DNA from: Ipomoea triloba
Taxonomy: Eukaryota > Streptophyta > Magnoliopsida > Solanales > Convolvulaceae
Direction: 5' to 3'
NCBI RefSeq assembly: GCF_003576645.1
Contig: NC_044925.1
Coordinates: 4,522,941 to 4,586,940 of the forward strand
DNA: 64,000 nt
This document shows positions 47,185 to 59,800 of this stretch, one piece after another. Below the pieces are notes generated by a model. The model was not told the origin of the DNA. It did no database searches and worked only from the letters and a program-made list of their open reading frames with translations. Every line of letters begins with the position of its first letter. The first letter of the stretch is position 1. A program made the position numbers and the translations under genes.

Positions 47185-47720
47185 GTATGTAATATTTATA
47201 ATATGTAATTCTATTCTATAAAATTTAGGTTCAAATTTAACAAATTTAATTAAAATCAAATTCATCATAACTATTTCATGTCAAATTCATGAATTTTATT
47301 CGTGATGAATCCTACTTCAGTGTTTGTTATATCAAACATGGAGTTTCATGTCCACCCCGACTCGGCTGTACCGAACAATCGGAGTGGTTACCGCCACACC
47401 TAGACTGAACCCGATCACATTCAGATAGGATTCGATCTAAATGCACAGGCTCAAGATAAGGGAACTGCACTAGACATCATAACCGTCAACTTGATATGCA
47501 TGTGTATAGCATTGACAAAAAGGAATAGCTAAATTAGCTACCAAAAGGACCAAGGGTTTAAAAATACAGCCCATCAAGAGTTTTGTTAGACCCAAACTTG
47601 ATAGTCATCCTAGAATTAGCACCGCTACAAAAGATATATGTACACAAAAGAACTGACTGGACTCCCCACTCTAGACACTACCTAGTCTAACGAGTGGTAC
47701 ACTGGGCCCGTGTAGGTGCC

Positions 47721-48185
47721 CTAGACGACATGCCACTCGCCCTCAAACCACATGATGTGGTCCAGAAACTTGCACGTGTTCATGTACATCATCCACTCAT
47801 CGTGGTAGTTTGGGGGACTTGGATCCCACGGGTAAGGATAGTGGACTACAAACTCGAGAGGGTCGCTACCGGGTAGGACCTCTATGGGGTAGAACCCATA
47901 GCTAGCCTGAAGAACATCGAACGGACACATCGGCTCGACAGGAACGGGGGACCAAACCGGTACCACCGGTGAGACAGTAGTGGGAGTAGGCTCAGGAGTA
48001 CAAGTCAGTACAGGCGGATCTGGTGCGTAGCCTGGGGCGTATGGGTCTCCATCAAGTAGATAGTGGGCATAATCATCATAGTCAAGCACTGGGAACTCGA
48101 ACTCCGAGGGGTCGGAGTCCTCTAGGCTCCAGGAGCCCACACTAGATTCCATCTGATAAAGGACACAATGAAGTGTAGTTAGCAC
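47721..48185 (-). CDS. LTR-borne open frame, function unknown
   Basis: 154 codons, acidic and Pro/Tyr-rich (LDYDDYAHYLLDGDPYAPGY, then TPEPTPTTVSP). A second Met at codon 12 (48152) begins MESSVGSW and may be the real start. No domain is recognised and there is no signal peptide or zinc motif. The related LTR at 56803-59856 shares the first bases of this region (near 59555) but then diverges with stops. It could be an accessory retroelement protein or captured host coding DNA. Confidence 0.4.
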   Translation of the reverse strand: MLTTLHCVLYQMESSVGSWSLEDSDPSEFEFPVLDYDDYAHYLLDGDPYAPGYAPDPPVLTCTPEPTPTTVSPVVPVWSPVPVEPMCPFDVLQASYGFYPIEVLPGSDPLEFVVHYPYPWDPSPPNYHDEWMMYMNTCKFLDHIMWFEGEWHVV

Positions 48186-48597
48186 GACGGCTAAGTAAGG
48201 AAATCCATCGTCACTCGAAAGTAAACAAAGGTTTCAAAAACAATATAATATTCTGAAATTATAAACTTTACCCAACGGTTGCAATCTACCTCCAATCAGA
48301 TTAGCAACAACAAACAAAAATAGTACAATATAGTATATAAGTGACATCAGCACATAATACTTCCATTTCCGAGAATTCCATCATTTAATTCAAAAGAGTT
48401 TAACAACACACACTTTACTACTCAACTCTGGTGACATTTTACTCTGCGATCTAGTTACGGAGTAACTAGATTTTATAACTAGTGAAATCACTTAATTTCT
48501 TTTTGGATAGATATAGTGCAATCTTAGAATGGTTTCAAGAACCTCGGGCCGCGGCACTCATGCCTCCCGCAGGTCAAATGTCTTAATATTTTCATAA

Positions 48598-48995
48598 CTC
48601 CTTCTCTTCTCAGCGAATAGACTTCGCTCTGTTTCATAACTCCTTCTCTTCTCAGCGAATAGACTTCGCTCTGCAGTATGAATTGATCTCTTCTCAGCGA
48701 ATAGACTTCGCTCTGCAGTATGAATTGATCTCTTCTCAGCGAATAGACTTCGCTCTGCAGTATGAATTGATCATACAAAAGCGAATAGACTTCGCTCTGC
48801 AGTATGAATTGATCATACAAAAACGAATAGACTTCGCTCTGCAGTATGAATTGATCATACAAAAACATTTCAATAACTTTCTCTCTTCTCAGCGAATAGA
48901 CTTCGCTCTGCAGTATGAATTAATCATACAAAAACATTTCAATAACTTTCTCTCTTCTCAGCGAATAGACTTCGCTCTGCAGTATGAATTTGATC
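48598..48995. repeat. Tandem repeats with core gcgaatagacttcgc
   Basis: Eight occurrences of a core gcgaatagacttcgctctgc, spaced at 36, 47-48 or about 66 bp, most followed by agtatgaatt. Each core is a hairpin (agcgaa and ttcgct stems). Reverse complement of the array at 58665-59205. Frames through it are repeat artefacts. Confidence 0.9.
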
Positions 48996-49429
48996 ATACA
49001 AACCTCGGGCCGTGGCATTTCCAGCCTTCCCGCAGGTCTCCTTATCCCAACCTCGGGCCATGGCACTCCAGCCCTCCCGTAGGTCCACCCTTATTCCAAC
49101 CCCGGGCTGTGGCATTTAAGCCTTCCCGCAGGTCCCCACCTTATTCCAGAAATTAAGGGTTGCAAACATGATTCTTTATTTTCCTCGAGTTTAATTAGCA
49201 TATTCTCATGATGACTCAAAACAATCATACTCGTTCAATTGTGTTTCCAAAATACACATATTGGTTGATGATTTTCCACCATGAAAATCCAAGTGACAAG
49301 AGCCACAATTATTTCTTAAAACACAATTTTTCTCCAAGTTAATGAACATAATTTACAAAATAATATTTGAGCTTTCAAAAATTTACTCGGTTGCCCGTAG
49401 GCCTTTCAAACATCATAGCACTTGGGAAT

Positions 49430-49700
49430 AAAAACATCGGGGAAAAGTTCGGTCGAAAACGAGTCCGCGTCGCGTGGACTCGCGGTTGGCCGTAGCTGCG
49501 GACGCACAGCGGACGCGTGCGTCCGAGCCGCGTCCGCTGCTTCGGCATTTCTCGCCGAAGTCTGGACGCCACGGACGCGCGTCCGTGGTTGCGTTCGGCC
49601 TTTCGGCCGTGACGCCGAAGGCTCTCCCGCGATGGGCGCGCGTCCACTGCCGCGTCCATCCGATTCTGCCCACTTCGGGCCGCACGAACGGGGTTGTAAC
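49430..49700. other. GC-rich, CpG-dense block inside the reverse LTR
   Basis: Repeated ggacgcg and cgtccg words give a local composition far above the AT-rich surroundings. Overlapping frames exist on both strands, as expected of any stop-poor GC-rich DNA, with no recognised domain. Absent from the related LTR at 56803-59856. Confidence 0.8.
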
Positions 49701-50805
49701 GACCCGATCTTCCACCATTTTCACATGTATAAGCATATATGGCCCTAACACAACATATACATGCATAAAGTAACTATGAACATGCATACTAAAATTTTTC
49801 AAAAATCAAAGTATAGTCTTTTGAGCCAACTTGTAGATCCATAATCTTAACACAAAATTTTCATATAAAATTTCTAGTCACATAACTTACTAGCATTTGA
49901 TCACCTTCAAGTGACTAAGCCTACTTAAGGGATTCCTTACCTCTTTAGAAGATTTTAAAACCGTAGAAGTTGATGATTTCCTCCTTCGAACCTTTCACCA
50001 AAGATCCTAAACAAAATCACCATAATAACAACATTTTCATGAACCTTTAGTTTACACTTATGCTCTAGGAAGGATTTAACCGAACAAAACCAAAGCCTTA
50101 CCTATACTAGAGCACTTGAGTTGAAGAGATGCTTAGGGAGTTCTTGATCACAAAGTAGAAGACTAAGTTTTTCTTTCTTCTTCTTTTTCCTTATGATTTT
50201 CGAAATTATGGGAGATGAGAGAGGGGATGATGGTGAGTTTTGCTTGGTGTTTAAGAAACAAGTGCAACATTCCCATACTTCTTATGGCATGCATTAATTA
50301 CCTCCACCATGTGGTAATTAAGAGTGCCACATGTCAACTCCCCATGGTAGCTCTTGAGGAGTAAAATTCACTTTGCCAGTTTGGGGTTAAATCAGATGAA
50401 AGTTCGGAGGATTATAACTTAATTCGGGAAAATTCTAACACCAAAATTATCCTAAAAATAATCCCGTCGATAACCACTAAAATTGGGAATTTTTCGGTAT
50501 TTTACGAAATATAGGTACGAAGGTCCGTAATAATTTTACCCTTACCGTCCATTTAAATTCTTACTTGAACTAATCTAGAAGTTCAGGCTTAATCGTATCA
50601 TACTTAATCGTATAAGCATCCTTTAACATTTTACGATTCGTGATCGGTACATAGATCGCAGCTTATTAATAACTAGTTTCAAAGGAAAAGAAAAAAAAAA
50701 TTTCTTTCGAACACCGAGAGACCTTCTCATAAATGTCATAGCTTAAAAATATATATATATATTCTCGAACCTTAACTTTGTCGGAAAAAAAACCGAGGGG
50801 TTACA

Positions 50806-53800
50806 TAATTAAAACATTAAAAATTTTGAGAGCGTAATAGATTATTCAGGTAAAGTTTGATGGCCTATTTCACACATTTTATGCTAAAAAAAGTGACATT
50901 TACATTTACATGCTATTACAGGTCAATAACATGTCATTATGCGTTGATAAACTAAATTAACATGTTTATTTACTTAATTGCAACTTTAAAAATTTTGAGA
51001 GCCTAATTGATGCCTATTTCACACATTTTATGAAAAAAAAAGTGACATTTAAATTTACCAGGTATTACAGGTCAATAACAAGTAATTATGCCTTATAAAC
51101 TAAATTGACATGTTTATGTAACTTATTGCAGTTTTAAAACGTTTGAGTGCCTAATTTATTTTTCAGATAAAGTTTGATGGTTTATTTGACAAATATTTTA
51201 CAAAAAAAAAAAGGTGACATTTACATTTACATGGTATTACAGGTAACTAACAGGTAATTACGCCTTGATGAACTAAATTGACATGTTCATGCACCTAATT
51301 GCAACATTAAAAATTTTGGAAGCGTAATTGATTTTTCAGGTAAAGTTCGATGACCTTTTTAACACATTTTATGCTAAAAAAGTGACATTTACATTTACCT
51401 GTTATTACATATCACTAACATGTCATTATGACTTGGTAAACTAAATTGACATGTTTATGTACTTAATTGCAACTTTAAAAACTTTGAGAGCCTTATTGAT
51501 ACCTATTTGACACATTTTATGAAAAAAAAAGTGACATTTAAATTTACCTCGTATTACAGGTCACTAACATGTAATTATGCGTTATAAACTAAATTGACAT
51601 GCTTATGCACCTAATTGCAAAATTAAAATGTTTGAGGGCCTAATTGATTTTTCAGGTAAAGTTCGATGTCTTATTTGTCACATTTTATTCTAAAAAAGTG
51701 ACATTTACATTTACTTGTTATTACAGGTCTCTAACTGGTAATTATGCTTTGATGAACTAAATTGACATGTTTATGTACTTAATTGCAACTTTAAAAACTT
51801 TGAGAGCCTAATTGATGCCTATTTGACACATTTTATGAAAAAAAAAGTGACATTTAAATTTACCTGGTATTACAGGTCAGTAACTAGTAATTATGCCTTA
51901 TAAACTAAATTGACATGTTTATGTAACTAATTGCAATTTTAAAATGTTTGTGTGCCTAATTTATGTTTCAGATAAAGTTTGATGGTCTATTTGACACATT
52001 TTTTACAAAAAAAAGTGACATTTACATTTACATGGTATTACAGGTAACTAATAGGTAATTACGCCTTGATTATCTAAATTGACATGTTTATGCAACCAAT
52101 TGCAACATTAAAAATTTTGGGAGCGTAATTGATTTTTCACGTAAAGTTCGACGGCCTATTTGACACATTTTATGTTAAAAAAGTGACATTTACATTTACC
52201 TGTTATTACAGGTCACTAACATGTCAGTATGGCTTGATAAACTAAATTGACATGTTTATGTACTTAATTGCAAATTCACAAACTTTGAGAGCCTTACTGA
52301 TGCCTATTTGACACATTTTATGAAAAAAAAAGCGAGATTTAAATTTACCTGGTATTACAGGTCACTAACAGGTAATTATGCCTTATAAACTAAATTGACA
52401 TGCTTATGCTCCTAATTGCAAAATTAAAATGTTTGAGGGCCTAATTGATTTTTCAGGTAAAGTTCGATGACTTATTTGTCACATTTTATTCTTAAAAAGT
52501 GACGTTTACATTACCTGATATTACAGGTCAATAACTGGTAATTATGTTTTGATGAACTAAATTGACATGTTTATGTACTTATTTGAAACATTAAAAAGTT
52601 TGAGAGCCTAATTGAAGCCAATTTGACACATTTGATGCAAAAAATGTGACATTTAAATTTACCTAGTATTACAGGTCACTAACAGGTAATTATGCCTTAT
52701 AAACTAAATTGACATGTATATGTAACTAATTGCAATTTTAAAAGGTTTGAGTGCCTAATTTATGTTTCAGATAAAGTTTGATGGTCTATTTGACACATTT
52801 TTTACAAAAAAAAAAAAGTGACATTTACATTACATGGTATTACAGGTCACTAACAGGTAATTACGCCTTGATGAATTAAATTGACATGTTTATGCACCTA
52901 ATTGCAACATTAAAAATTTTGGGAGCCTAATTGATTTTTCAGGTAAAGTTCGATGGCCTATTTGACACATTTTATGCTAAAGAAGTGACATTTACATTTA
53001 CCTGTTATTACAGGTCACTAACAGGTAATAATGCCTTGATAAACTAAATTGACATGTTTAAGTACTTAATTGCAATTTTAAAAAGTTTGAGAGCTAATTG
53101 ATGCCTATTTGACACATTTTATGCAAAAAAAAAGTCTAATTGATGCCTATTTGACACATTTTATGCAAAAAAAAAGTGTAATTGATGCCTATTTGACACA
53201 TTTTATGCAAAAAAAAAGTGACATTTAAATTTACCTGGTATTACAGGTCACTAACAGGTAATTATGCCTTATAAAATAAATTGACATGTTTATGTAACTA
53301 ACTGATATTTTAAAAGGTTTGAGTGCCTAATATATTTTTCAGATAAAGTTTGATGGTCTATTTGACACATTTTTTACAAAAAAAAAAAGGTGACATTTAC
53401 ATTTACGTGGGATTACAGGTAACTAACAGGTAATTACGTCTTGATGAACTAAATTAACATGTTTATGCACCTAATTGCAACATTAAAAATTTTGGAAGCG
53501 TAATTGATTTTTCAGGTAAAGTTCGATGTTTTATTTGTCACATTTTATTCTAAAAAAGTGACGTTTACATTTACCTGTTATTACAGGTCACTAACAGGTA
53601 ATCATGCCTTGATAAACTAAATTGACACGTTTAAGTACTTAATTGCAATTTTAAAAAGTTTGAGAGCTTAATTGATGGCTATTTGACACATTTTATGCAA
53701 AAAAAAAAGTGACATTTAAATTTACCTGTTATTACAGGTCACTAATAGGTAATTATGCCTTATAAACTAAATTGACATGTTTATGTAACTAATTGCAATT

Positions 53801-53910
53801 TTAAAACGTTTGAGTGCCTAATTTATTTTTCAGATAAAGTTTGATGGTCTATTTGACACATTTTTTACCAAAAAAAAAAGTGGCATTTACATTGACATGG
53901 TATTACAGGT
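50806..53910 (+). repeat. ~160-bp satellite array, block 1
   Basis: About 18 monomers marked by ctaaattgacatg, with spacings alternating mostly between about 147-155 and 163-174 bp. Monomer types recur in order: those with cattaaaaattttgg and tcaggtaaagttcgat reappear at about 805-bp intervals (near 51300, 52105 and 52905), a higher-order period of five monomers. One stretch (53090-53220) has a local triplication of gcctatttgacacatttta. No coding capacity. Confidence 0.9.
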
Positions 53911-54331
53911 CAACTTATGGAAAAAGCTACAGTTTTCTGAGAATTATGTCTTTCGAAACCTTTGTTTACTTTTGAGTGACAATGGATTTCCTTACTTAGC
54001 CGTCGCGCTAACTACACTTCATTGTGTCCTTTATTAGATGCAGTCTAGCGTGGGCCTCTGTGGCTCGATGAACTCTGAATAGGATGGGAGTCGAGGTTGA
54101 AGACTACTCTATCCTAGAATAGACACCCTGGAAGGATTAGTTCCATATGTACACTCTTGAAGGTTGATGTGGTTGTTTGATGATGTAAGTTTAGCATTAA
54201 CGTTTGGGTATAGGAGAGATACCTAAGCGTGGCGGTAACACCCAGTTTTCTGCTGGTTAGACGCTTCCGCAATGTATTGTATTATTTGGGATTTTGTAGT
54301 AAATCCAAGTTGTGAAAATTGGGGTGTTACA
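53911..54331 (+). repeat. 5' LTR remnant (last 421 bp)
   Basis: Starts abruptly at caacttatgg after the satellite words tattacaggt and ends ggggtgttaca. The intact LTR has ttacaggtagatttt before caacttatgg, so the junction falls at a shared ttacaggt. Confidence 0.85.
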
Positions 54332-54334
54332 AAT

Positions 54335-54346
54335 TGGTATCAGAGC
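54335..54346 (+). other. Primer binding site (tRNA-iMet type)
   Basis: TGGTATCAGAGC three bases after the LTR end, the standard plant LTR-element primer site. Confidence 0.9.
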
Positions 54347-56787
54347 TTAGGATATGAAATCTTAGTTTTGGACAGTAAAGCTTGATACGCTCCGTTACTA
54401 AGTGAAAATCGAGAGCCTAAGGTTATAAGATCTTGGAGGTAAATCAGAGCTTTAGGTTGTGAGATCTTTGTTATGAGCTCAAGGTTATAAGGTCTTGAAA
54501 ATGAAGTTTGGTACGCTCGGTTACAAAGTGATCTCAGAGCGGTTCGAATCTTTGGAGATTAGGTTGGAACCTAGGCTGTGAAACCTTTGTAAGATGCGAC
54601 ATCCTTGTTATAAGCTTAGGGTGTGAGATCATTGTTATCGATGATAGAGTTTGGTATGCGCTGTTACGAGCGAGCTCATGTTCACTAAAATTATTATTTA
54701 CCCCATATATATGTATATTGATTATGATATGATATGATATCAAAATTATGTGTTTTGCAAAATTATGTGCATTATGATGTCCATGTGATCACAAGTGCAT
54801 TGCATGATATGTGTATGATTCTCGAATTATCGAAAATTGATTTTTACGGGTCAAACCCGTGTGTTGTGTAAATGCTTGGCTTGGAATTTTGGTGTTATGT
54901 ACATATATGTACTAAGAATGATATATTCTTATGGAATGAATTATTGTGGAGAAAAATGTGTTTTGAGAAATTATATATTTTTTGAAGAAGATATTTATCA
55001 TGAGGAAATGCTATATTTTGGAAATTATATGTACATATTTAGTCTTGGAGGATAAGAATACTTGCTGCCGGGGTGAGCCGGAAATCTCACAAAATTTTTT
55101 TTTTTGGAAAATATATGAGAATCTTGGGTTGCGGTCCAGATTATTATGAGCACTAGAGCTGTGGTTCTATTTGCTATTGAGATGAGAATCAAGGGCTGCG
55201 GTCCTATTGGTGGATTATTGTGTTTTTATTGGTATCTAATCCTCCTTGACAAATATGTTATTTTGGAAAATGATATCTCCACATGTATTTTGGGAAAATA
55301 TTTTATGAAGATTATGAGACAAATGATATATGTATATATATACGATTTTGGAAAGAATATGATTGTTGAAAATCATAAAACCCAAGCCTATATTTTACGG
55401 GGTGAAATGGAACTTACTTAACTTATGCTAATTTTGGGATATACACCCCTTTGTCTTTATGTTTAAATGATTTTGTGAAAATGTGAGTACACGTCTTATG
55501 AAATTATTTGATGAGAATACATATTGTTTGTTCTTGTGATTGTTAGTGAAATTATTAGATTTATAGAGATTATGATAAGTAATGGGATTATGATGTTGAA
55601 GAAATTTGGTGGTGAAATTATTGGCATCTGGATTATGAAAAGGAAAATCTTGGTATGTGGATATTATGAATATGAAAGTTATAGACATCAGATATGACAT
55701 TGAACGAGTAATTTTGGGTTATAAATGTGATATTTGAAGGATATGGTTATTTACACATTTTGTCCCGAAGAGTGGTAATACTTGGGGGTTTTGAACTATC
55801 CTTTATGACTATTATTGTTATTATGATTATGATGATGAGAGTTGAGATCTCTCTATTTGGTTTCGGCCACCGGTTCATGGAATCGTCCGGTTGGTTTGGA
55901 TTTAATTTTGATTTGGTTTTGGCCACCGGTTCTTGGATTCGTCCGGTTGATTCGGTATTGGTTTGGGAGTTGAAACTTTCCCTTTGGATCCATTCCTCCT
56001 TGGTAGTTTATATGATACCTATTTTTGGGTATATGAAAAGATTAATCAATTATTTGAAGAATTATCTTTGGTGGTTATTGTGAGAGTTTGGGTACTCTCT
56101 AATTGGTGGTTGTTTTGAGAGATTGAGATTATTTCTTTGGTATTTAATTTGAGATAATGGAATTATCTTTTGGATGTTTATTTTGAGATAATGGAACTAT
56201 CCTTTGGATATTTTGACATATTGAAATTATCTATTTGATAATTATTTTGAGATATTGGAATTATTCCTTGGTATTTATTTTGAGAGTTGGAAATCTCTCT
56301 ATTGGTGAATAAGTTTTGGTTTAAAGGAATTTTGAGTAGTGATGATATTATGATATGTATTGAGGAAATTGTTATATGGAACTATTGATATAAAGATTAT
56401 ATATGATGAATCTTGAAGAAATAGTTGATTATGAAATAGGCAATGACCTTATCTCTTGGAAATTTTATAGATATTTTGGTATGCATTCTTATACACATTT
56501 GAACATGTATGATTTCCTCAGGATATACTTCTAATGGATTGAAGGTGATTTATATTGATGAGATTAAAAATGCCGTGTTAAGGGGTTGAAATTTATTATG
56601 TAGAAATTTATTATGTGCTCCAAAAGTGATATCAAAAGCTATTTGAACCTGGGGAAGCTTAGGCTATGAGATGTTGGAAATAAGAAAATATTAGAGCCTA
56701 AGTTGATAATTTTGGAGATAAGAATTAAGTGATGATCTACTTTGAATTCATGGATAACAAGAAGGAAGTTTCGGGGACGAAACTATT
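54347..56787 (+). other. Non-coding internal region of the LARD-like element
   Basis: No protease, RT, RNase H or integrase motif in any frame. The first 300 bp repeat agagcttagg, gtgagatctttgttat and ttggtacgct-like words. Two near-repeats of gccaccggttc and cgtccggttg lie at 55865-55950. Runs of gagataatgg and gaattatc fill 56100-56300. Frames up to 118 codons (55727-56083) show no domain. Confidence 0.7.
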
Positions 56788-56802
56788 TTAAGGGGGAAAG
56801 AT
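56788..56802 (+). other. Polypurine tract of the LARD-like element
   Basis: tttaagggggaaagat lies directly before the 3' LTR start TGTAACCCC. Confidence 0.85.
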
Positions 56803-59800
56803 TGTAACCCCTCGGTTTTTCCGACAAAGTTAGGGTCCGAAAAATATTTTTTTTAGGCTATAATATTTATGAGGTGATCTCTCGGTACTTCAGAAGGATT
56901 TTTATAAGTGAGACTAGTTATTAACAAGCTGCGATCTACGTACCGGTCACGAACCGTAAAAATTTTTAAGGACGTATATACCATTCGAATTTCCCTAAGA
57001 AATGGATTTATTAAGCATGATACAATTAAGCCTGAACTTCTAGTTAGTTCAAGTGAAAATTTAAACGGACTGTAAGGGGAAAATTGTTACGGACCTTCGT
57101 ACCTATATTTCGCGAGATACCGAAAAATTTCCAATTTTAGTGGTTATCGACGGGATTATTTTTAGGATAATTTTGGTGTTAGAATTTTCCCGAATTAAGT
57201 TATAATTCTCCGAACTTTCATCTGATTTAACCCCAAACTGGCAAAGTGAATTGTGTTCTTCAAGAGCCACCATAGGGAGTTGACATGTGGCACTCCTATT
57301 TACCACATGGTTAGTGCATTAATGGCATGTCATATGAAGTATGGGAATGTTACACTTGTTCCTTAATCTTCAAGCAAGACGCACCATCATCCCCTCTCTC
57401 CTACTCCATATTTTCGAAAATCATAAGGGAAAAAGAAGAGAAAGGAAAATTAGTCTTCCACTTTGTGATCAAGAACTCCTAAGCATCTCTTCAACTCAAG
57501 TGCTCTAGTGTAGGTAAGACTTTGGTTTTGTTCGGTTAAATCCTTCCTAGAACTTAAGTGTAAACTAAAGGTGCATGGAAATGTTGTTATTATGGTGATT
57601 TTTAGGATCTTTGGTGAAAGGCTCGAAGGAGGAAATCATCAACTTCTACGGTCTTAAAATCTTCTAGAAAGGTAAGGAATCCCTTAAGTTGGTTTAGTCA
57701 CTTGAAGGTGATCAAATGCTAGTAAATTATGTGACTAGGAATTTTATGTGAAAATTATGTGTTAAGTTTATGGATCTACAAGTTGGCTCAAAGAAACTAC
57801 ACTTTACTGTTTAGTAATTTTTTGTATGCATGTTCATAGTTAATTTATGCATGTATATGTTGTGTTTATGTCCATATAGGCTTATACTTGTGAAAATATT
57901 GGAAAAAAAAATAAAGATAGTCTCTGGCAGTAACTTCCGAGATTTATTGGGAAAAATTGGTAAGGTATTTTGATCCTATTTTTTTTAGACATGTATTTCT
58001 ATAAGTTTAGAACCTGCATATAAAATTTCATAATGATCGGAGTAGTATAAGTATGTTTTTCGAATTTTCTTTCAAAACTGGTCTAGAGAGAAAAATTCTG
58101 GACAGCGCACTGCCAAGGGCAAAAATGGAATTTTCTGTGTTTATTAGCGGATCAAAATGACCAAAACTTTTTATGGACATCAAGTACTATAAGTTGGGGT
58201 TCTACCATAAAAATTTCAAGTGAAAAAGAGTTCGGGAACTATTTTTACCGGTTCAATCTTTCGGACTGCGCCAAGCTGAAATTTTCTGAAAAGGAATGGT
58301 TAGAAACAATTTTGACAAAAATATTTTGTAACAAAAATAGTAGCAAAATTTTGGAATGTCACAATCAATTTGGAAGAAAAATCGTGTTTTTAAGAAATAA
58401 GTGTAGCCCTTGTCACTTGGAATTTCATAACGAAAAGTCGTTAACAAATATGTGTATTTTGGAAACATATTTGGATAGGAATGATTGTTTGAGTCATTGT
58501 GCGAATAAACTAATTAAACCCAAGGAAAGAAAGAATGTTTTGAAAATCTTAATTTCTGAATAATGTTGTTGCAGACACTAACTTCTTGGGAGGCTTGTGA
58601 GCCGGGGCCCGGAAGTTAGTGTAATGTTTGACCTGCGGGAAGCATGAGTGCCGCGGTCCGAGGTTTGTATGATTAATTCATACTGCAGAGCGAAGTCTAT
58701 TCGCTGAGTGAATGGTGAGATGTCTTTGTATGATTAATTCATACTGCAGAGCGAAGTCTATTCGCTGAGTGAATGGTGAGATGTCTTTGTATGATTAATT
58801 CATACTGCAGAGCGAAGTCTATTCGCTGAGTGAATGGTGAGGCGTCTTTGTATGATTAATTCATACTGCAGAGCGAAGTCTATTCGCTGAGTGAATGGTG
58901 AGATGTCTTTGTATGATTAATTCATACTGCAGAGCGAAGTCTATTCGCTGAGTGAATGGTGAGATGTCTGTGTATGATTAATTCATACTGCAGAGCGGAG
59001 TCTATTCGCTGAGTGAATGGTGAGATGTCTGTGTATGATTAATTCATACTGCAGAGCGGAGTCTATTCGCTGAGTGAATGGTGAGGCGTCTTTGTATGAT
59101 TAATTCATACTACAGAGCGAAGTCTATTCGCTGAGTGAATGGTGAGATGTCTTTGTATGATTAATTCATACTGCAGAGCGAAGTCTATTCGCTGAGAGAA
59201 TTAGTGAGCATTAAAATGTCGTGTGTCCCGAACAATGATGTGTGTGTTGTGATTCTCACTTTGGATTGAGTGGAAATTCTCGGAAATGAAAGTTTTGCAA
59301 ACTTGTCCGAAAGGACATGAAAATGATTTGAGCGGCAGTTATGCCATGGTATTTAACTGAGAAAACTTTACATGATTTAACTCGTATACTCTGCTATACT
59401 TTCTTTTATTGATAATCTTGTTACAGGTAGATTTTCAACTTATGGAAAAAGCTACAGTTTTCTGAGAATTATGTCTTTCGAAACCTTTGTTTACTTTTGA
59501 GTGACAATGGATTTCCTTACTTAGCCGTCGTGCTAACTACACTTCATTGTGTCCTTTATTAGATGCAGTCTAGCGTGGGCCTCTGTGGCCCGATGAACTC
59601 TGAATAGGATGGGAGTCGAGGTTGAAGACTACTCTATCCTAGAATAGACACCCTGGAAGGATTAGTTCCATATGTACACTCTTGAAGGTTGATGTGGTTG
59701 TTTGATGATGTAAGTTTAGCCTTAACGTTTGGGTATAGGAGAGATACCTAAGCGTGGCGGTAACACCCAGTTTTCTGCTGGTTAGACGCTTCCGCAATGT

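Larger units (their letters stand above)
47349..50805 (-). repeat. Long LTR in reverse orientation
   Basis: Read on the minus strand it starts TGTAACCCCTCGGTTTTTTT at 50805 and ends near CGGGGTGGACA at 47349. It matches the plus-strand LTR at 56803-59856 at its start, in the block around 50380-50600 (with 57050-57250), at 49800-50200, in the gcgaatagacttcgc repeats and around 48170-48240. The middle differs: a GC-rich block and an open frame are private to this copy. The flanks show no matching 5-bp duplication, so a clean solo LTR is not demonstrated. The right flank is satellite. Confidence 0.65.

Noticed and set aside
48524..49156. 114- and 157-codon frames with repeated peptide units
   Set aside because: Products of the tandem gcgaatagacttcgc array being open by chance on both strands.
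49375..49802. Four overlapping 94-129 codon frames
   Set aside because: GC-rich DNA is stop-poor in all frames; there is no domain, no consistent strand and no conservation in the related LTR.
55727..56083. 118-codon frame
   Set aside because: Inside the non-coding core of the LARD-like element, hydrophobic low-complexity translation, no conserved motif.
58665..59210. CRISPR-like regular repeats
   Set aside because: Whole 61-bp units, including the part that would be spacer, are repeated; the host is a plant nuclear genome and the array sits inside an LTR.
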